Part shown: in pieces, positions 21,270-32,359 of the stretch | Numbering within the stretch: the stretch's first letter is position 1 | How the letters are laid out: each line of letters starts with the position of its first letter | Assembly (NCBI GenBank): GCA_028023455.1 | Contig: JAQFVV010000028.1 | Coordinates: 1,648,501 to 1,712,500 of the forward strand | Direction of reading: 5' to 3' | DNA from: Epiperipatus broadwayi | Lineage: Eukaryota; Onychophora; Udeonychophora; Euonychophora; Peripatidae | Length of the DNA stretch: 64,000 bases | The notes under the pieces: model-generated | The model's input: only the letters and a program-made list of their open reading frames with translations | Databases searched by the model: none | What the model was told of the DNA's origin: nothing | Translations under genes and position numbers: made by a program

Positions 21270-22095
21270 GATATATATATATATATAGCTCACAAATAAG
21301 CTCTTAACAAGCTTTGCAGAATATCCCCAACCCCAGACCGGTTTCTGCCACTAGTATCCTCAGTGAGGTTCAAGGATATTCAAGCATTATATTAAAAATA
21401 CCAGAATAAGCCCAGCACTTTATCTAATGAATAACTATTAAGTAGAAAATCTGAAATTTTTAGACATCCATATGTCTTCCAATCCAGCTATCTAACTTAA
21501 ATAGCCATATGGGACTGAACCAAGTTCAGATACACCATATATTAAGAGCTTTAGCAATATAAAATCGCCAAAGCCTTATTTGAAAAAAAAAAAATTACAA
21601 AAAAAAAATCAAGTCAGATGTCACATGACCTAATTTAATAAGCTTGTATTACAAATTTAGCAGAAACCGATCTGGGGTTGGGGGCATTCTACAAAGCTTG
21701 TTAAGAACTTATTTACGAGCTCTATATATAACATTTATAATACAAGCTCATTAAATTAGGTCACGTGACATCTGACTTGGATTTTTTTTGTAATTTTATT
21801 TTTTGCTATAAAGGCCTTGGTGATGTTATATTGCTAAAGCTCTTAATACATGGTGTATCTGAACTTGGTTCAGTCCCATATGGCTATTTGCTAGATAGCT
21901 TGATTGGAAGACATATGGATGTCTGAAAATTTCAGATTTTTTACTTAATATTTATCAATTAGATAAAGTGCTGGGCTTCTCCTGGCATTTTTAATCTAAT
22001 GCTTAAATAACCTAGCACCTCACCCAGGAGCCAGTAGCAGAAACAGGTCTGGGGTTGGGGATATTCTGCAAAGCTAGATAAGAGCTTATGATTTA
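21270..22095. mobile_element. HHR-3 retrozyme-like inverted pair with a 377-nt ribozyme-bounded unit
   Basis: The left arm (21,270-21,600) and right arm (21,640-22,090) are reverse complements, sharing GACATATGGATGTCTG, GGTTCAGTCCCATATGGCTA and AAGTGCTGGGCTT. Hammerhead sequence occurs three times: 21,329-21,370 (-), a 3' half at 21,660-21,680 (+), and a decayed copy at about 22,015-22,056 (+). The two plus-strand cleavage positions (21,672 and 22,049) bound a 377-nt unit, in the size range of retrozyme circles. No protein coding. The arms have diverged by small changes, so the event is not recent. Confidence 0.65.
21329..21370 (-). ncRNA. Type I hammerhead ribozyme, HHR-3 family (CUGAGGA variant)
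   Basis: Minus strand: stem I AACCTCA pairs with TGGGGTT over seven positions, core CTGAGGA (the seventh core position is free to vary), an 11-nt stem II arm with one mismatch, GAA, palindromic stem III ACCGGT, and C at the cleavage position (GTC). Only stem II is weak (U-A, mismatch, C-G, U-G). Confidence 0.6.
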
Positions 22096-22760
22096 AAATT
22101 CAGTTCAAGAAATGACTCAGATGATTTTAAATGTGGACTGAAACCAGACAGATCATTAGAGTTTGTAATAATAATACTATGGAAAACGCCTGCAATAACC
22201 GGAATATAGTCTAATCGTCCTGTATAGGTAGAGAGACAGACATATGTAAATAAAACATCAGACCACTTATTTCATTTTTTTAAAAGGATACTTATAAATG
22301 TAAAAATAATTTATTTCTTATAGCACAATAATAAGGGTTATTTTATCGTAAATGTATTATTATTCATTTTTAAAAAGAATTAATTATTTTGAGTTAATCT
22401 CCATAAAATGTAAATAGCTTTCAACAGCATTTTTTAATCTGAACACATGATAAAATATTGCAGTTTAAAAGAAATAATTATCTATTTCTAATAAAATGAC
22501 TAGTACACGAATTTTCTGCCATTTCCATGCTAAGTTGGGTGATTATCTTTAAATTAATAGTGTGGAAACAGTAAATGATGGAAACAAGGTCAATTTCTTT
22601 AACCAAATCTAACGGCTCTAATGGATAAAACTGCATATAATAAAGCAAAAAGAAAATGGTTCCATTGTATTCACAGAGATGTAAAAAAAAAACTTTTAAA
22701 CCCTCACATTACTAATGAGGAGTTAATTTGGGAAGTGAAATTGTAAAATAATCACACAAA
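22096..22760. other. AT-rich stretch, nothing recognised
   Basis: No repeat family, RNA gene or coding signal recognised. Confidence 0.45.
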
Positions 22761-22789
22761 GTTTTTATTTATTTATTATTATTACTTAT

Positions 22790-23240
22790 ATAAGGGCTTT
22801 GAACGTTCCATCTTCAGATTTTCAATGAAATAGAAGGCTGAAGAGTTGTGAGTTAAAATAGTTTGAAGTCTGTCCATTAAAGTGTGAAGATTGGCTATGA
22901 TTACATATATATGTGAGGATAGTAATCTGGACCAACTGATGATTGCTGGTTTAGCATGAAATACGTATATTGGTGATTATTTATCTTTTCAACATGTGTG
23001 TGATCAGGTGGCTCAGCAGTATGAGATGGCACTGAGAGTAGTGGGTCGTGTGAAAGTCTGCGAATCCCACCTATATTACATATATAAATGCAGATTAAAG
23101 CCTTACAATGTATTATATAAATATATTAAATTTATTAAGCACCTTATGTAATACAGAGAATTTGAGCACAGACTTTCAAGCTCCTTTCAGTCCAAGTTCA
23201 AATCCCCTATATTGCATCTAGACCCCAGGCATGTATTTGA
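22790..23240 (+). mobile_element. HHR-B repeat: hammerhead ribozyme joined to tRNA-like SINE body
   Basis: Order: GGCTGAAGAGTTGTGAG, GTCTGTCCATTAAAG, hammerhead at 22,931-22,974, CATGTGTGTGATCAGG, then a tRNA-like segment with A box TGGCTCAGCAGT and B-box area GTCTGCGAATCCC about 50 bp later, then TACATATATAAATGCAG. The copy at 37,990-38,280 shares every block. A second B-box segment (TTCAAATCCCCTATATTGC) near 23,195-23,220 belongs to a neighbouring copy. Confidence 0.7.
22931..22974 (+). ncRNA. Type I hammerhead ribozyme, HHR-B family, intact core
   Basis: Stem I ACCAA (22,931-22,935) pairs with TTGGT (22,970-22,974). Core CTGATGA is at 22,936-22,942. Stem II TGCT/AGCA closes loop GGTTT, with a U-U at its base. 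GAA is at 22,958-22,960. Stem III is the palindrome ATACGTAT, four pairs with no loop. The cleavage base is A22,969 (triplet AUA, a permitted NUH). Every core position is satisfied. The loopless stem III is too unstable for efficient single-copy folding and suggests cleavage as a dimer. Confidence 0.8.
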
Positions 23241-23985
23241 ATTTAGAATATTATTACTTATGTTTTCGATGCAAGGTAGAACTTAAATATTCAAAAAGTC
23301 TTTTTATCACAGATGGATTATGCTTACTCCAAAAGTCTTGTCCCAGGTGTTTTTATTTTGCTGAATTTATACATTTCATAGGTTTCAATAATATATATTT
23401 TTTCCAATGATATTATAATCCTAAACATTACTGAAAAATTAAATAAACATTAATATTGCTATAGTTCGGATATATTAAGATACTTACTTTTTTTTTTATG
23501 AAATGCATCACCAATTGTTTCTATTGAGAAGATATGGCAGATAATAGAATATATTGGAAAGCTACAATAAGCCACGATGATGAAGCATCTCAGAAAAACA
23601 AGTTTTTCTGCTGAAGAAATGGAAAAACAGCATCACAAAACAACCAACAAAAAAAAATGGACCAGTATGTTTTATATATGGATATATTTATGATTCACAC
23701 ATGAATTTGTATAGTCATAGAAAAGTAATTTTTATAATATAGTTTTCTTTTTCTCCTTTCTTGTTCTTTCTTTTTGCTTGAAGTGAAATGGCAATACTCC
23801 TTTACAAGTGGATGTTTATTATTGTTACAATTTTTAAATATTAATAACGAGTACTCTACAATAATGAACTAGCCTATATTTATATAAGCAAAAAGTTATT
23901 ACATATTATTAATTAAAGTAATAAATCAAAATATTTTGCAATATTAGCTGGATAATAGTGATATTTGAATTAATGACAGTTGTGA
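23240..23985. other. AT-rich stretch, nothing recognised
   Basis: Contains TTTTTTTTAT and A-rich runs; no feature recognised. Confidence 0.4.
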
Positions 23986-23999
23986 AATGAGAATACAGA

Positions 24000-24360
24000 G
24001 TACCAAAATTTCAAACAGGTTGGAAGCCTTTGAGACGTGGACATGGAGAAGGATGGAAAGAATTAGTTGGATGAATAAAATAACAAATGTAAAAGTTTTA
24101 AAAAGAAGAGTAAATAGAATAAAAGAAGATTGATTGAGGAAATTAAAGATAGAAAGAGAAACTGAATTGGACACATGTTAAAAAGAAAGTATAGTTTAGT
24201 AAAATAGGTTTTGGAGAGAATGGTGGGTGGAAACAAAAAGAAAAAATGGGGAAAATTGACATTGCTGGATGATATAAGATACAAAAAGAGTTATATGGAA
24301 TTAAAGAGCTGGACAATGAAAAGAATGGAGTGGAGAAATGGATGAATTGGTGATGTGTTT
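24000..24360 (+). pseudogene. LINE 3' end, endonuclease-reverse transcriptase type, decayed
   Basis: The plus-strand frame from 24,023 reads EAFETWTWRRMERISWM, then NKITNVKVLKRRVNRIKED and a stop. In this class of LINE the usual text is 'FE.W.WRRM.RISW.D..TN..VL.R' followed by a W..H.LR box, decayed here to ELDTC. Further on, 24,225-24,330 resembles the 'RG R..W.DDL...K..Y..LK' tail. Minus-strand open frames over this region are antisense shadows. Confidence 0.75.
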
Positions 24361-24559
24361 AAACTCTGGATCTGTCCATGGGACAGAATACTATCAATTG
24401 ATTGATAGTTGAGTTGTACTAATGACAAAGGAGGAAAATTCTCACTTGCCATACCTTGAAAAAATTTATAAAACATTTTTTTATTTATATAATGAGTATC
24501 CATACTTAAAAATACATCAAATTGGGTCCAATATGTGTACACTTAAGATGCCCAAAAAC

Positions 24560-25310
24560 AATAAAATAGAATAAATAAATGGTTCAGAAGTTTACTTGAT
24601 GTTTAAGCATTGGAAGAGACAGTTTTGTTTTAATCCATAAGTTTTATGTTCTTGAGTTCACATGATGGGAACTACTATTGGATATGATTAAGTGGTGCAT
24701 AAGAGTCCATGCTACTAAAAAACTCAACCCAGCACGGATAGATTACTAACTATAGTACATCTTATCATTGAATATCCAGAGGACTGTTGCTTTTGACTTT
24801 AATTCACTTTCTTGTGATGATATACTGTAATATTTTACTGATTTTGTATTCATTTGATGGCAGAAACTGCAATTAAAATATATATTGATTTATTAGTTTA
24901 AAAAAATCTGAAGATGTCACTACTGTACAAAGAAACTTTAAAAATAAGCAGATAATGAAGGTGATAGCAACATTCTTAATTCCTAAGAGTCAAAGAGCTA
25001 TTGCAAGATTATTCAGAAACATTCTTATTGTTCTTAACAATAAACAAAAAAATTGCAAATTTTCCATAGTTTATTTAAGTATTTATGATTATTTTCATAA
25101 AATAATTTTGTAGTAATTATTTAAAAATAAAAATATTTGTGCGTACACTTACATTTTATTTGAATATGTGTTAGTTTTTAAAGTGCAAGTTAAAAAGTCT
25201 ATCCTAATCACAAAAGCACTATCAGTGATGGTTTGAGAATCTAAACTGTTGTGATAGTTTAATAATCATAAACACAGCTTCATAACTTTATGATAACGTA
25301 ACAATAATTT
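24560..25310. other. AT-rich stretch, nothing recognised
   Basis: No repeat family or coding signal recognised. Confidence 0.45.
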
Positions 25311-25319
25311 ATTTAATAC

Positions 25320-25460
25320 AATGTACAGGTTTAAACCTGCATTTATATATGTAATATAGGCGGGATTCGAACTCAGACTTTCACACGATCCACTACTCTC
25401 AGTGCCATCTCATATTGCTGACTCACCTGATCACACACATGTTGAAAAGATAAAAATTTA
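25320..25460 (-). repeat. HHR-B repeat, tRNA-like body only
   Basis: On the minus strand: CATGTGTGTGATCAGG, TGAGTCAGCAATATGAGATGG (A-box area), ACTGAGAGTAGTGG, and AGTCTGAGTTCGAATCCCGC, a clean B box. The ribozyme part is missing; the repeat stops at GTTGAAAAG. Confidence 0.65.
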
Positions 25461-25544
25461 TTTAGATTTTACAATTGATGCTTAATCAACTAAGAATTTG
25501 TTTTTCTTTTTTTATCAACATTGCAGTAATCACCCAATAAGAAC

Positions 25545-25845
25545 AAAGGTCACAGTCACATGATCACCATATCTTATGCTTGCTCAAGCTGTTAAAAAGA
25601 AGCAAAACTCTCCATACAGTAATGCCACTCAGTGCATGCTGGAGTAATCAATGGATGCAAGAAGTTTTGGTGCATAAAGCTCTAGTGCCTACTCATTCAA
25701 CATCCCTAGACTAATTTCTAGCTTGTGGCTTTTATCAGTGATTAGCCTTGGATCTGACAGCACTGCACCTAAATCTTAGGATCTAATGCAACCCTCCAGC
25801 AGTCACCCTTTACCTCTCCTTAACTACAAAACTATGAGTCTAAAA
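25545..25845 (-). mobile_element. HHR-1 repeat, ribozyme dead
   Basis: Blocks CACATGATCACC, CAGTAATGCCACTCAGTGC, AATCAATGGATGC, then a minus-strand core with CTGATAA (last G of the box lost), ATTAGTC for stem III and cleavage, and GATCTAATGCAACCCTCCAGC. Paired with the inverted copy that follows. Confidence 0.7.
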
Positions 25846-25854
25846 TTGAAAACA

Positions 25855-26030
25855 TAATATTTGCAATCCAAGGCTCCTAACTGATAAAAGCCACAAGTTA
25901 GAAACTAGTCTGTGGATGTTGGAAGAGTAGGCACTAGATAGGGATTTTATATACAAACCTTCTTGCATCCATTGATTATTCTGGCTTGCACTGAGTGGCA
26001 TTACTGTATGGAGAGATTTGCCTGTTTTTA
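25855..26030 (+). mobile_element. HHR-1 repeat, inverted partner
   Basis: AATCCAAGGCTCCTAACTGAT, then AAAGCCACAAG and AGAAACTAGTCTGTGGAT; the core is CTGATAA, hence inactive. It ends ATTACTGTATGGAG. Head-to-head with the previous copy; the junction carries the AAACATAAT text of the unit body. Confidence 0.65.
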
Positions 26031-26039
26031 AAAACAAAA

Positions 26040-27430
26040 GTATTGTTCTAACTGTGTATTTCAGCTTATTCTTATTTTTTCTATATTTTCATACTCTGGA
26101 TATTATTTTTATGGATGCTTTTTATTTGTAAACGTATATTTTTAATAAATCAAATACAATTTGTCGATCCATAATATTGAAGGATGGTGCAAAACACATT
26201 GAATAGTGGAAGGATTGATAAACAAATGTGGAGTAATGACAAACTTTAATAACCATGCATAAAACATGCATTGAGTTGCCATGCTATGTGGGGAAAAATA
26301 ACAAATCATTCTGTGGTATGTATACATTTAAGAAAAACTGGATTGTCAGTTCCCTTGGAAAGAAGCCAATCATTTATGTGCATATAACAAACATTTGATT
26401 TATATTACTATTGGTAAATTAAGAGATGTGTTATTAAAGCACAAATATTTGGTGCAGTGGTAACTTTCCCTAAATTATCAGTAAGATTTTCCAATTAGTC
26501 ATGCACTATCCCAGATTTGTATATGCATTATAACATGAATTAATCTATCAGTAAAATGAACTTTATAATATAAATATAAAATATAGTGGTAATAATATTT
26601 AACCAGCATACATAAAGCTTATTTATTTATTAATAATACAAGTAGATTATTTCATTTCAAAGTAAATATTAAATGTTTTTCTTCACTTTTCTGCATTGAA
26701 TATATTATTACTAATATAAATAAGAATAATACTTCTTTTACACACTTGCCACAGTGTAATACTTTATGTATCATGCTTGCAAAATAGCTGACAGTTACGA
26801 CTGTTTGGCAGTTTTCTTCAGACTTTCAGTGTATTGTACTATTATAGTTTAAAGAAAGTAGAACATTCAACAGTTAGTTATTTCACAGTGAGATTATAAA
26901 ATGTTGCAATATAAAATATGTCAAAATGGTTTCATTGTGTAAAATTGTTTTCACCATCTATATAAGATTATTTTTATGGCATTCCATAAAACAACCTTTA
27001 AAATATTTATAAACATTAGTAACATTTGTAGATTTATTATTACAAATTTAATCAATTATGGGTAAATAATGCAATGCAACTAATATTAGTTGGGTTAAAA
27101 CAAATTTATAATATATCATTTGTAACTAATCATATTAGTACAATTTGACATACAAATGTTAAACTTCCTGTATTCGCAACTTTAATGATATCCATTTCAA
27201 AAAAAATACATATGCTACGCTTTCTGATGAAAACCAGTCTGCTGGTTGAAATATTAGAGCAGTTTTATAGAGAAGTAATCATTTATTATGCTAGAGATTA
27301 TCATACCATTCTTAATTCAGATTTAAACATTAAAAACAATTAACGATTAATACATATACATATTTTTTTTGAAAAAATGTTAAATTTAAAATTTATACAT
27401 CTCCAATAATCAATCTATGATGAGAGAAAA
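26040..27430. other. AT-rich stretch, nothing recognised
   Basis: No clear repeat or gene; a hint of family C near 27,280-27,350 (TTATTATGCTAGAGATTATC) is weak. Confidence 0.4.
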
Positions 27431-27438
27431 TGATAATG

Positions 27439-27672
27439 GATATACTGCTCAGCCATTCATAAGATGATTGAACACCAAAATCCATCCTGCAACTTTTCAA
27501 TCTGAAGTCAGACATTCTACCAACTGTGCTAAGCCATGCATGGTGAAAAAGGCATATGGTTTCATTGGTCAGTAGTTCATAGGAAGTTTGAGCACAAGAT
27601 CTGTGACAGAATCAATCTGGAGACCTTCGGATCTTGTTAGACATTTTCCCAACTACACCAAACTGCACAGGA
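27439..27672 (-). repeat. tRNA-derived SINE family E, two tandem copies
   Basis: Both read on the minus strand. Copy at 27,439-27,543: GCTTAGCACAGTTGGTAGAA (A-box-like) then AATCATCTTATGAATGGCTG. Copy at 27,556-27,672: CAGTTTGGTGTAGTTGGG, CCAGATTGATTCTG, and CTTCCTATGAACTACTG. Both end near CAATGAAACC or equivalent. The copy at 130-238 is a third member. Confidence 0.6.
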
Positions 27673-28384
27673 TACTCGATGACAATGTAATTAAACACAA
27701 ATTTTATTAAAATTGCTATAAATTTTCATAAAAGCATGATAATAGTGACTTAAATTATCAGTTTAATAGAAACATTAGAAATGTTTTCAATAACAAAGAA
27801 GTTAACATTACCCAAAAATCCAGTCAAAGTCAAACTTTATTTTGCTAACCTCCAACAGGATAACTACTAATTGTACTCCATTTTAACATTTCTGTTTTAC
27901 CTTCATAAAAGTTATTTTTCATCCCCCACTCCCTCTATACATTTTTGGTTTAAATAATAATGGCACCAAAAATAATAACAGAGTAACTTGATTTTTTGAC
28001 TTTAATTTCAAACTATGAAATCACAGCAGTAATCCACTATCTTTAATTTATTCCAGAGCAACAAATCACCCAGAGTCCATTGTTTATTAAAAATTACAAT
28101 TGTTGGCACTATTATAATTAAATTTAATTATGGAGTTAGTATAGGAGATAATAAGGCCAATGTTTTTTTAGATAGAATTTTCTCTAATCATATGCAAAAT
28201 CAGCTTGACTTTCTTCCCAATTATTCCCAAATTTGCAAATTGATTCCTGCTAGTATTAAATTTTTGTTAGGTTTGCTTTTTCTTTATTTGTTCTCTGCAT
28301 CCAAACTGAACTTGAAGGAAAATATTTTTTTTATTTCTAAGATATGTAGCTGATTAACTTTTGACCATCATCAATAAGCAATAT

Positions 28385-30080
28385 GTGAAATGGTGCAGTG
28401 GTAAAGTGTCAGATTATACAACATAAGGCTCATGAAGTATCGCTTCTGGTACTCATAATCTTATGAACCCCTGATCAATAAATTATTCACTTCTTTATTT
28501 TGTTCTATATGATTCCAATTAAGGGAAAGTAGTGAACTTTGGAGCTTCCCAATGTCTATGGATTACAATTCAACTCTAACATTCCTGATGTGAACTTCTT
28601 ATGAACTTTTTAAATAATAAACTGTTTAAGTACTATAGACTTTCTAAGTTCCCATCATGCTTTAAACAAATAGTAGAGTGGCTGATTCTGGAGGTCAAGT
28701 TCCATGAACAGGAATCAAATTCGATCACTTCTGATGCTTGTACTTTTTATGAACTTTCTGAATAATAAATCACTCATTTACTATATTCTTTCAGAGTTTC
28801 CAGTATATTTTGCTGCAATGGTAAAGTGGCAGACTGGAATTAAAGCCCACAGATCAAATCCCAGTTCTATTCTATCACTGCTGATACTTGGACATCTTAT
28901 GAAATTTCTAAATAATAAACATTTCAATTACCATACTTTGTCTGAGTTCTGAGCAGGCTTTGCTTGAGTGGCAAACTCTGGAGTACAGGGACCATGGATT
29001 ACAGCCCAGCACTGTCACTTCTGACAATTAAACTTCTAAATAATAAGCCATTCCCTTATGATCCCATCATTCTTTGCTGCTGGAGGTTGGGTGGCAGACT
29101 CTGGAGCTCAAGTATATATATACCACAGCCCAGCTCTGTCACTACTGTGCTTGACCTTCCTGTGAACTTCTGAAATTAACCATTTGATTACTAGCTCAAG
29201 ATCAATGGATTGCAACCCAACTCTGTCACTTCTGATGCTTGAACTTCTTATGAACTCCTGCACAATAACCCATTCAATTACTATATATATATATATCCTT
29301 GAAATTCCCAGCATGCTTTGCTGCAGTGGTGGAGTCTGGAGCTCAAAATCCATGGATTGTAGTGCCCAGCATGCTTTGCTGCAAGAGAACACTCTGGATC
29401 TCAAGATCCAAGGATTGCATCCCAGATCAGTCACTTCTGATGCTTGAACTTTTTATGAACTTCTTAATAATAAACCATTCAATTACTATATTTTTCTGAG
29501 TTCACATCATGATCTGCTGCAACACAAGATTCTGGATCTTAAAGTCCATGGATTGCAGCCCAGTTCTGTCACTTCTGATGCTTGAACTTCTTATGAATTT
29601 TTGAATAATAAACCATTCTATTACTAGAGTTCCTATCATACATTGCTGCAGTAACAGAGTGGGAGATTCCAGAGCTTAAGGTCAATGGATCACAACTCAT
29701 ATGGTTTTATGTATTGGAAGATAGTCACACTGTGGAGACTCAAAGTCCATTGATTGTAGCCCAGCTTAAACACTTCTAATGTCTAAACTTTGTATGCAAT
29801 CCCGAATAATAAATCATTCCATTACTATATTTTTTCTGAGTTTCTGGCATGCTTTTCTGCATTGGTAGAGTAACAGAATCTAAAGCTCAAGGCTTCTCAC
29901 CTCTGCAATTTCTGGAGGATAATTTTTTGGTAAACTTCTAAACTATAAACCATTTGATCATTTATTTGGTCCTGAGGCAGTGATACAAGTGACAGAATTT
30001 GGAATTCAAGATCATAGGATTGTGACCCAATTTTCTCATTGCAACACTTAAACATCTTACAAATTTTTGAAGAGCACACA
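28385..30080 (+). repeat. Family D tandem array: about 11-12 units of a tRNA-like repeat
   Basis: Units of mostly 130-150 bp recur head to tail. Each has TTTGCTGCAGTGGTAGAGTGG (A-box-like), CAGACTCTGGAGCTCAAG, GGATTGCAGCCCAGCTCTGT (B-box-like position), CACTTCTGATGCTTGAACTT, CTTATGAACTTCTGAATAAT and AAACCATTCAATTAC. Unit ends occur near 28,484, 28,613, 28,757, 28,909, 29,038, 29,170, 29,261, 29,465, 29,602, 29,803 and 29,940. Units differ by substitutions and deletions. Single copies lie at 7.4, 32.0, 32.2, 35.1, 36.2 and 36.4 kb, so it behaves as a SINE that was amplified locally. Short open frames inside are coincidental. Confidence 0.8.
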
Positions 30081-30226
30081 ATAAAAATGATTCAGATGTC
30101 TTATTATATGCAGAACTAGAAGGCTGTCCTGTTGCCTTTGATGCACACTCTACTCAGCATCTGTCTATCTGGGGATCATACTATTCATCCACATCTTTTC
30201 AGCAGAGCTTATAAATATTTATTTCT

Positions 30227-30227
<1 letters not shown>

Positions 30228-30284
<57 letters not shown>

Positions 30285-30325
30285 GTAGATAGAGAGAGAG
30301 ATTGTAAGGAGAATATGGTAATCAT

Positions 30326-30352
<27 letters not shown>
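30228..30352. repeat. (TC)n(TA)n ... (AG)n ... (AT)n compound microsatellite
   Basis: A TC tract, a TA tract, GATAGAGAGAGAGA, then a second AT tract at 30,327-30,350. Frames through here encode Leu-Ser and Tyr-Ile repeats and are not genes. Confidence 0.9.
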
Positions 30353-30358
<6 letters not shown>

Positions 30359-30361
30359 TGA

Positions 30362-30975
30362 GTACCATACTCTCCTTACAGTAGTGTCACTAAGTGCAAG
30401 TGTTTGTAAACCATGGATGCAGAAGATTTGTGCATGAAGTCCCTATCTGGTGCTTCCTCATCCAATATCTCAAACTAGTTGCTAGCTTATTGCTTTCATT
30501 AGTGAGGAGCCATGGATTTAAAAACAATGCATCTAAATCTTAAGACCCAATGCAACCCTCCAACTGCTAACTTTACCCTATTTTGTTAACTATAAAGCTA
30601 GGAGCCTAAGATGAAAACAGCATAATGTTTCCAGCCCAAGATCATTTGCTTGTATAGTTGTATAGATTTGAACTCAGTTCAGCATCCATACATTTTGATG
30701 TCTTTGGTTTTTAAAAACCACAGTCATCATTATTCTATAGGCAGGATAGTTATAAAACTATCAAAACATCACATGATCACTATTTCATATGCTTACACAT
30801 GCTGTCCAATAAGAGTATTGAACTCTCCATACAGTACTGCCACCAAGTGCAAGCCTTTGTAATCAATGGATGCAGGAAGGTTTGTGCATAAAATCTTTAT
30901 TAGTGTCTATTCATCCAACATCTCCAGACTACTTTTTAGCCTGTGGCCAGCCACCTTTTATCTATTTGGTTAACT
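30362..30975 (-). mobile_element. HHR-1 retrozyme-like tandem (cores 454 nt apart), ribozymes dead
   Basis: Two core positions on the minus strand, with cleavage-equivalent bases near 30,473 and 30,927. The first core is CTAATGA with GCAAC in place of GAAAC; the second is truncated after GCCTGTGGC. The intervening unit carries TTCAGTTCAGCATCCATACA, TCTATAGGCAGGATAG and AACATCACATGATCAC. Confidence 0.7.
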
Positions 30976-30984
30976 ATAAATCTA

Positions 30985-31090
30985 GGATGCCAAAACTAGT
31001 TTGAGGGTGTTGGATGAGTAGGCATTACATAGGGATTTTATACACAAACCTTCCTGCATCACTTGTTTACAGAGGTTTGCCCTTGGTGGC
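30985..31090 (+). mobile_element. HHR-1 fragment, inverted
   Basis: AAAACTAGTTTGAGGGTGTT, GGATGAGTAGGCATTACATAG and CAAACCTTCCTGCATC read in the opposite sense to the preceding units. Confidence 0.55.
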
Positions 31091-31099
31091 AAATTGAAT

Positions 31100-32020
31100 A
31101 TAAAATTATTCAATTTTTATAAGCTGAATTGAAACAATTCTGTGTATTTTAGATTAATATTTTAACAATAGAAACCAACTGGAAATGAAATTGATGAATA
31201 ATAGTTTTCAAATTTAAGTAGTGGACCAATACAAAAATTAGACAAAGGTTTTACAAGTTGAAGGAAGCAGTTAAAGGGTTTGATAAATTTTGTTACATAT
31301 TTTTTGATGTCAAACATTGTTTTAACATTTTTAATAAGGTCTTACTTAGATATTATACTTCTTGTAAATTTTATATTAAATCATTTTATTTGAAATATTG
31401 TTGACTTAGGAGCGATGATGATTTGCCATCATCCTAGGTAAAACCTTCTTTTCCTTGATTAATACTCCATCTCATTACAATACACACACACACACATACA
31501 TATATATCATTAAAAGCCAGGCAACACTAGACAATTCCAATATAAATAACAATCAACAATTTGAAACTGTTGTCAAGGCAATTTTAATTTAACAATATAT
31601 ATACATATGTTAGAAAATTCATCTTTGGTCACTATTTTTATGGCATCTATGTAGGTATTAGTAATCAATACATACCAGATAGTAATGGCTTAATAAATCC
31701 ATATCTAGTACTAGTCTAGCCAAATAAAACTTGCATTAGAAGACATGAAAATAGTGAGCACGGAATTTGCTAATGAATAGCAATATATAAACCAAAGGTT
31801 ATGTGACGTCTTATTGATCAGGTGATATATATATATATTTATATAGTTCAAATATAGTTTTATTCTAGGGCTTTTCTCAACTTGGTGCCTGATGCATTCA
31901 CCTCACTCTCTGCCTTATCTATAAGAGCAGCATATCTGTTACTACTCTGTGTAATACTTTTTATTTATTTATTAAGACATGTTTTGTTTTAATAAAGACA
32001 TTGTAAATAATTGCAGTGTA
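31100..32020. other. AT-rich stretch with a weak HHR-1-like scrap
   Basis: 31,650-31,730 (AGTAATCAATACATACCAG, TAATAAATCCATATCTAG) resembles the body of a divergent HHR-1 type also seen at 35.65 kb. A (CA)n tract lies at 31,481-31,496. Nothing else recognised. Confidence 0.4.
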
Positions 32021-32350
32021 TGATTTAGTGCAGTGGTTTAGTGGTAGACTTGGGAGTCAATGGTCTTTAAATCGCAATTCAATCTGTTACTTCGTAATAG
32101 AACACAAACAATTCAGTTATTTATTTTTTATTTATTTAAAAAAAAATGTTGCTAATATTAATGATCTCTGAAATATCTTAGTAAATAATTTCAATGCTTT
32201 AAGTATGCGTTTATTTGTTTGCCTTGCATGGTTTGGTACAACGGTAAGGTGACCAACTTTGGAGTTTCCTGTCCAAGGATCACAACCTAGCTCTCTCACG
32301 TTCTTTACTCACCCTTTTTATAAACCCTTGAGCAACAAACCGTTTTGATT
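32020..32350 (+). repeat. Two single family D copies
   Basis: 32,025-32,115: AGTGCAGTGGTTTAGTGG and TTAAATCGCAATTCAATCTG. 32,228-32,345: GGTTTGGTACAACGGTAAGG, AAGGATCACAACCTAGCTCT and ACCCTTGAGCAACAAACCG. Each is followed by a similar TTTAATAATAAAG...AATATCTTAGTAAATAATTTCAA stretch, so the downstream DNA is duplicated too. Confidence 0.55.
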
Positions 32351-32359
32351 ATTTTATTT

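Noticed and set aside
23944-24284. Two minus-strand frames rich in Leu, Phe and Ser
   Set aside because: Shadows of the purine-rich plus-strand LINE tail.
25707-25925. Active hammerheads in the 25-kb HHR-1 pair
   Set aside because: Both cores read CTGATAA.
29108-29499. Several overlapping frames in the family D array
   Set aside because: They run through tandem noncoding units in different phases; reading frame is not conserved between units.
28385-30080. CRISPR-like array
   Set aside because: Units of 130-150 bp are repeats throughout with no unique spacers, in a eukaryotic genome context.
30132-30437. 101-codon frame
   Set aside because: Central part is a (TC)n(TA)n microsatellite.
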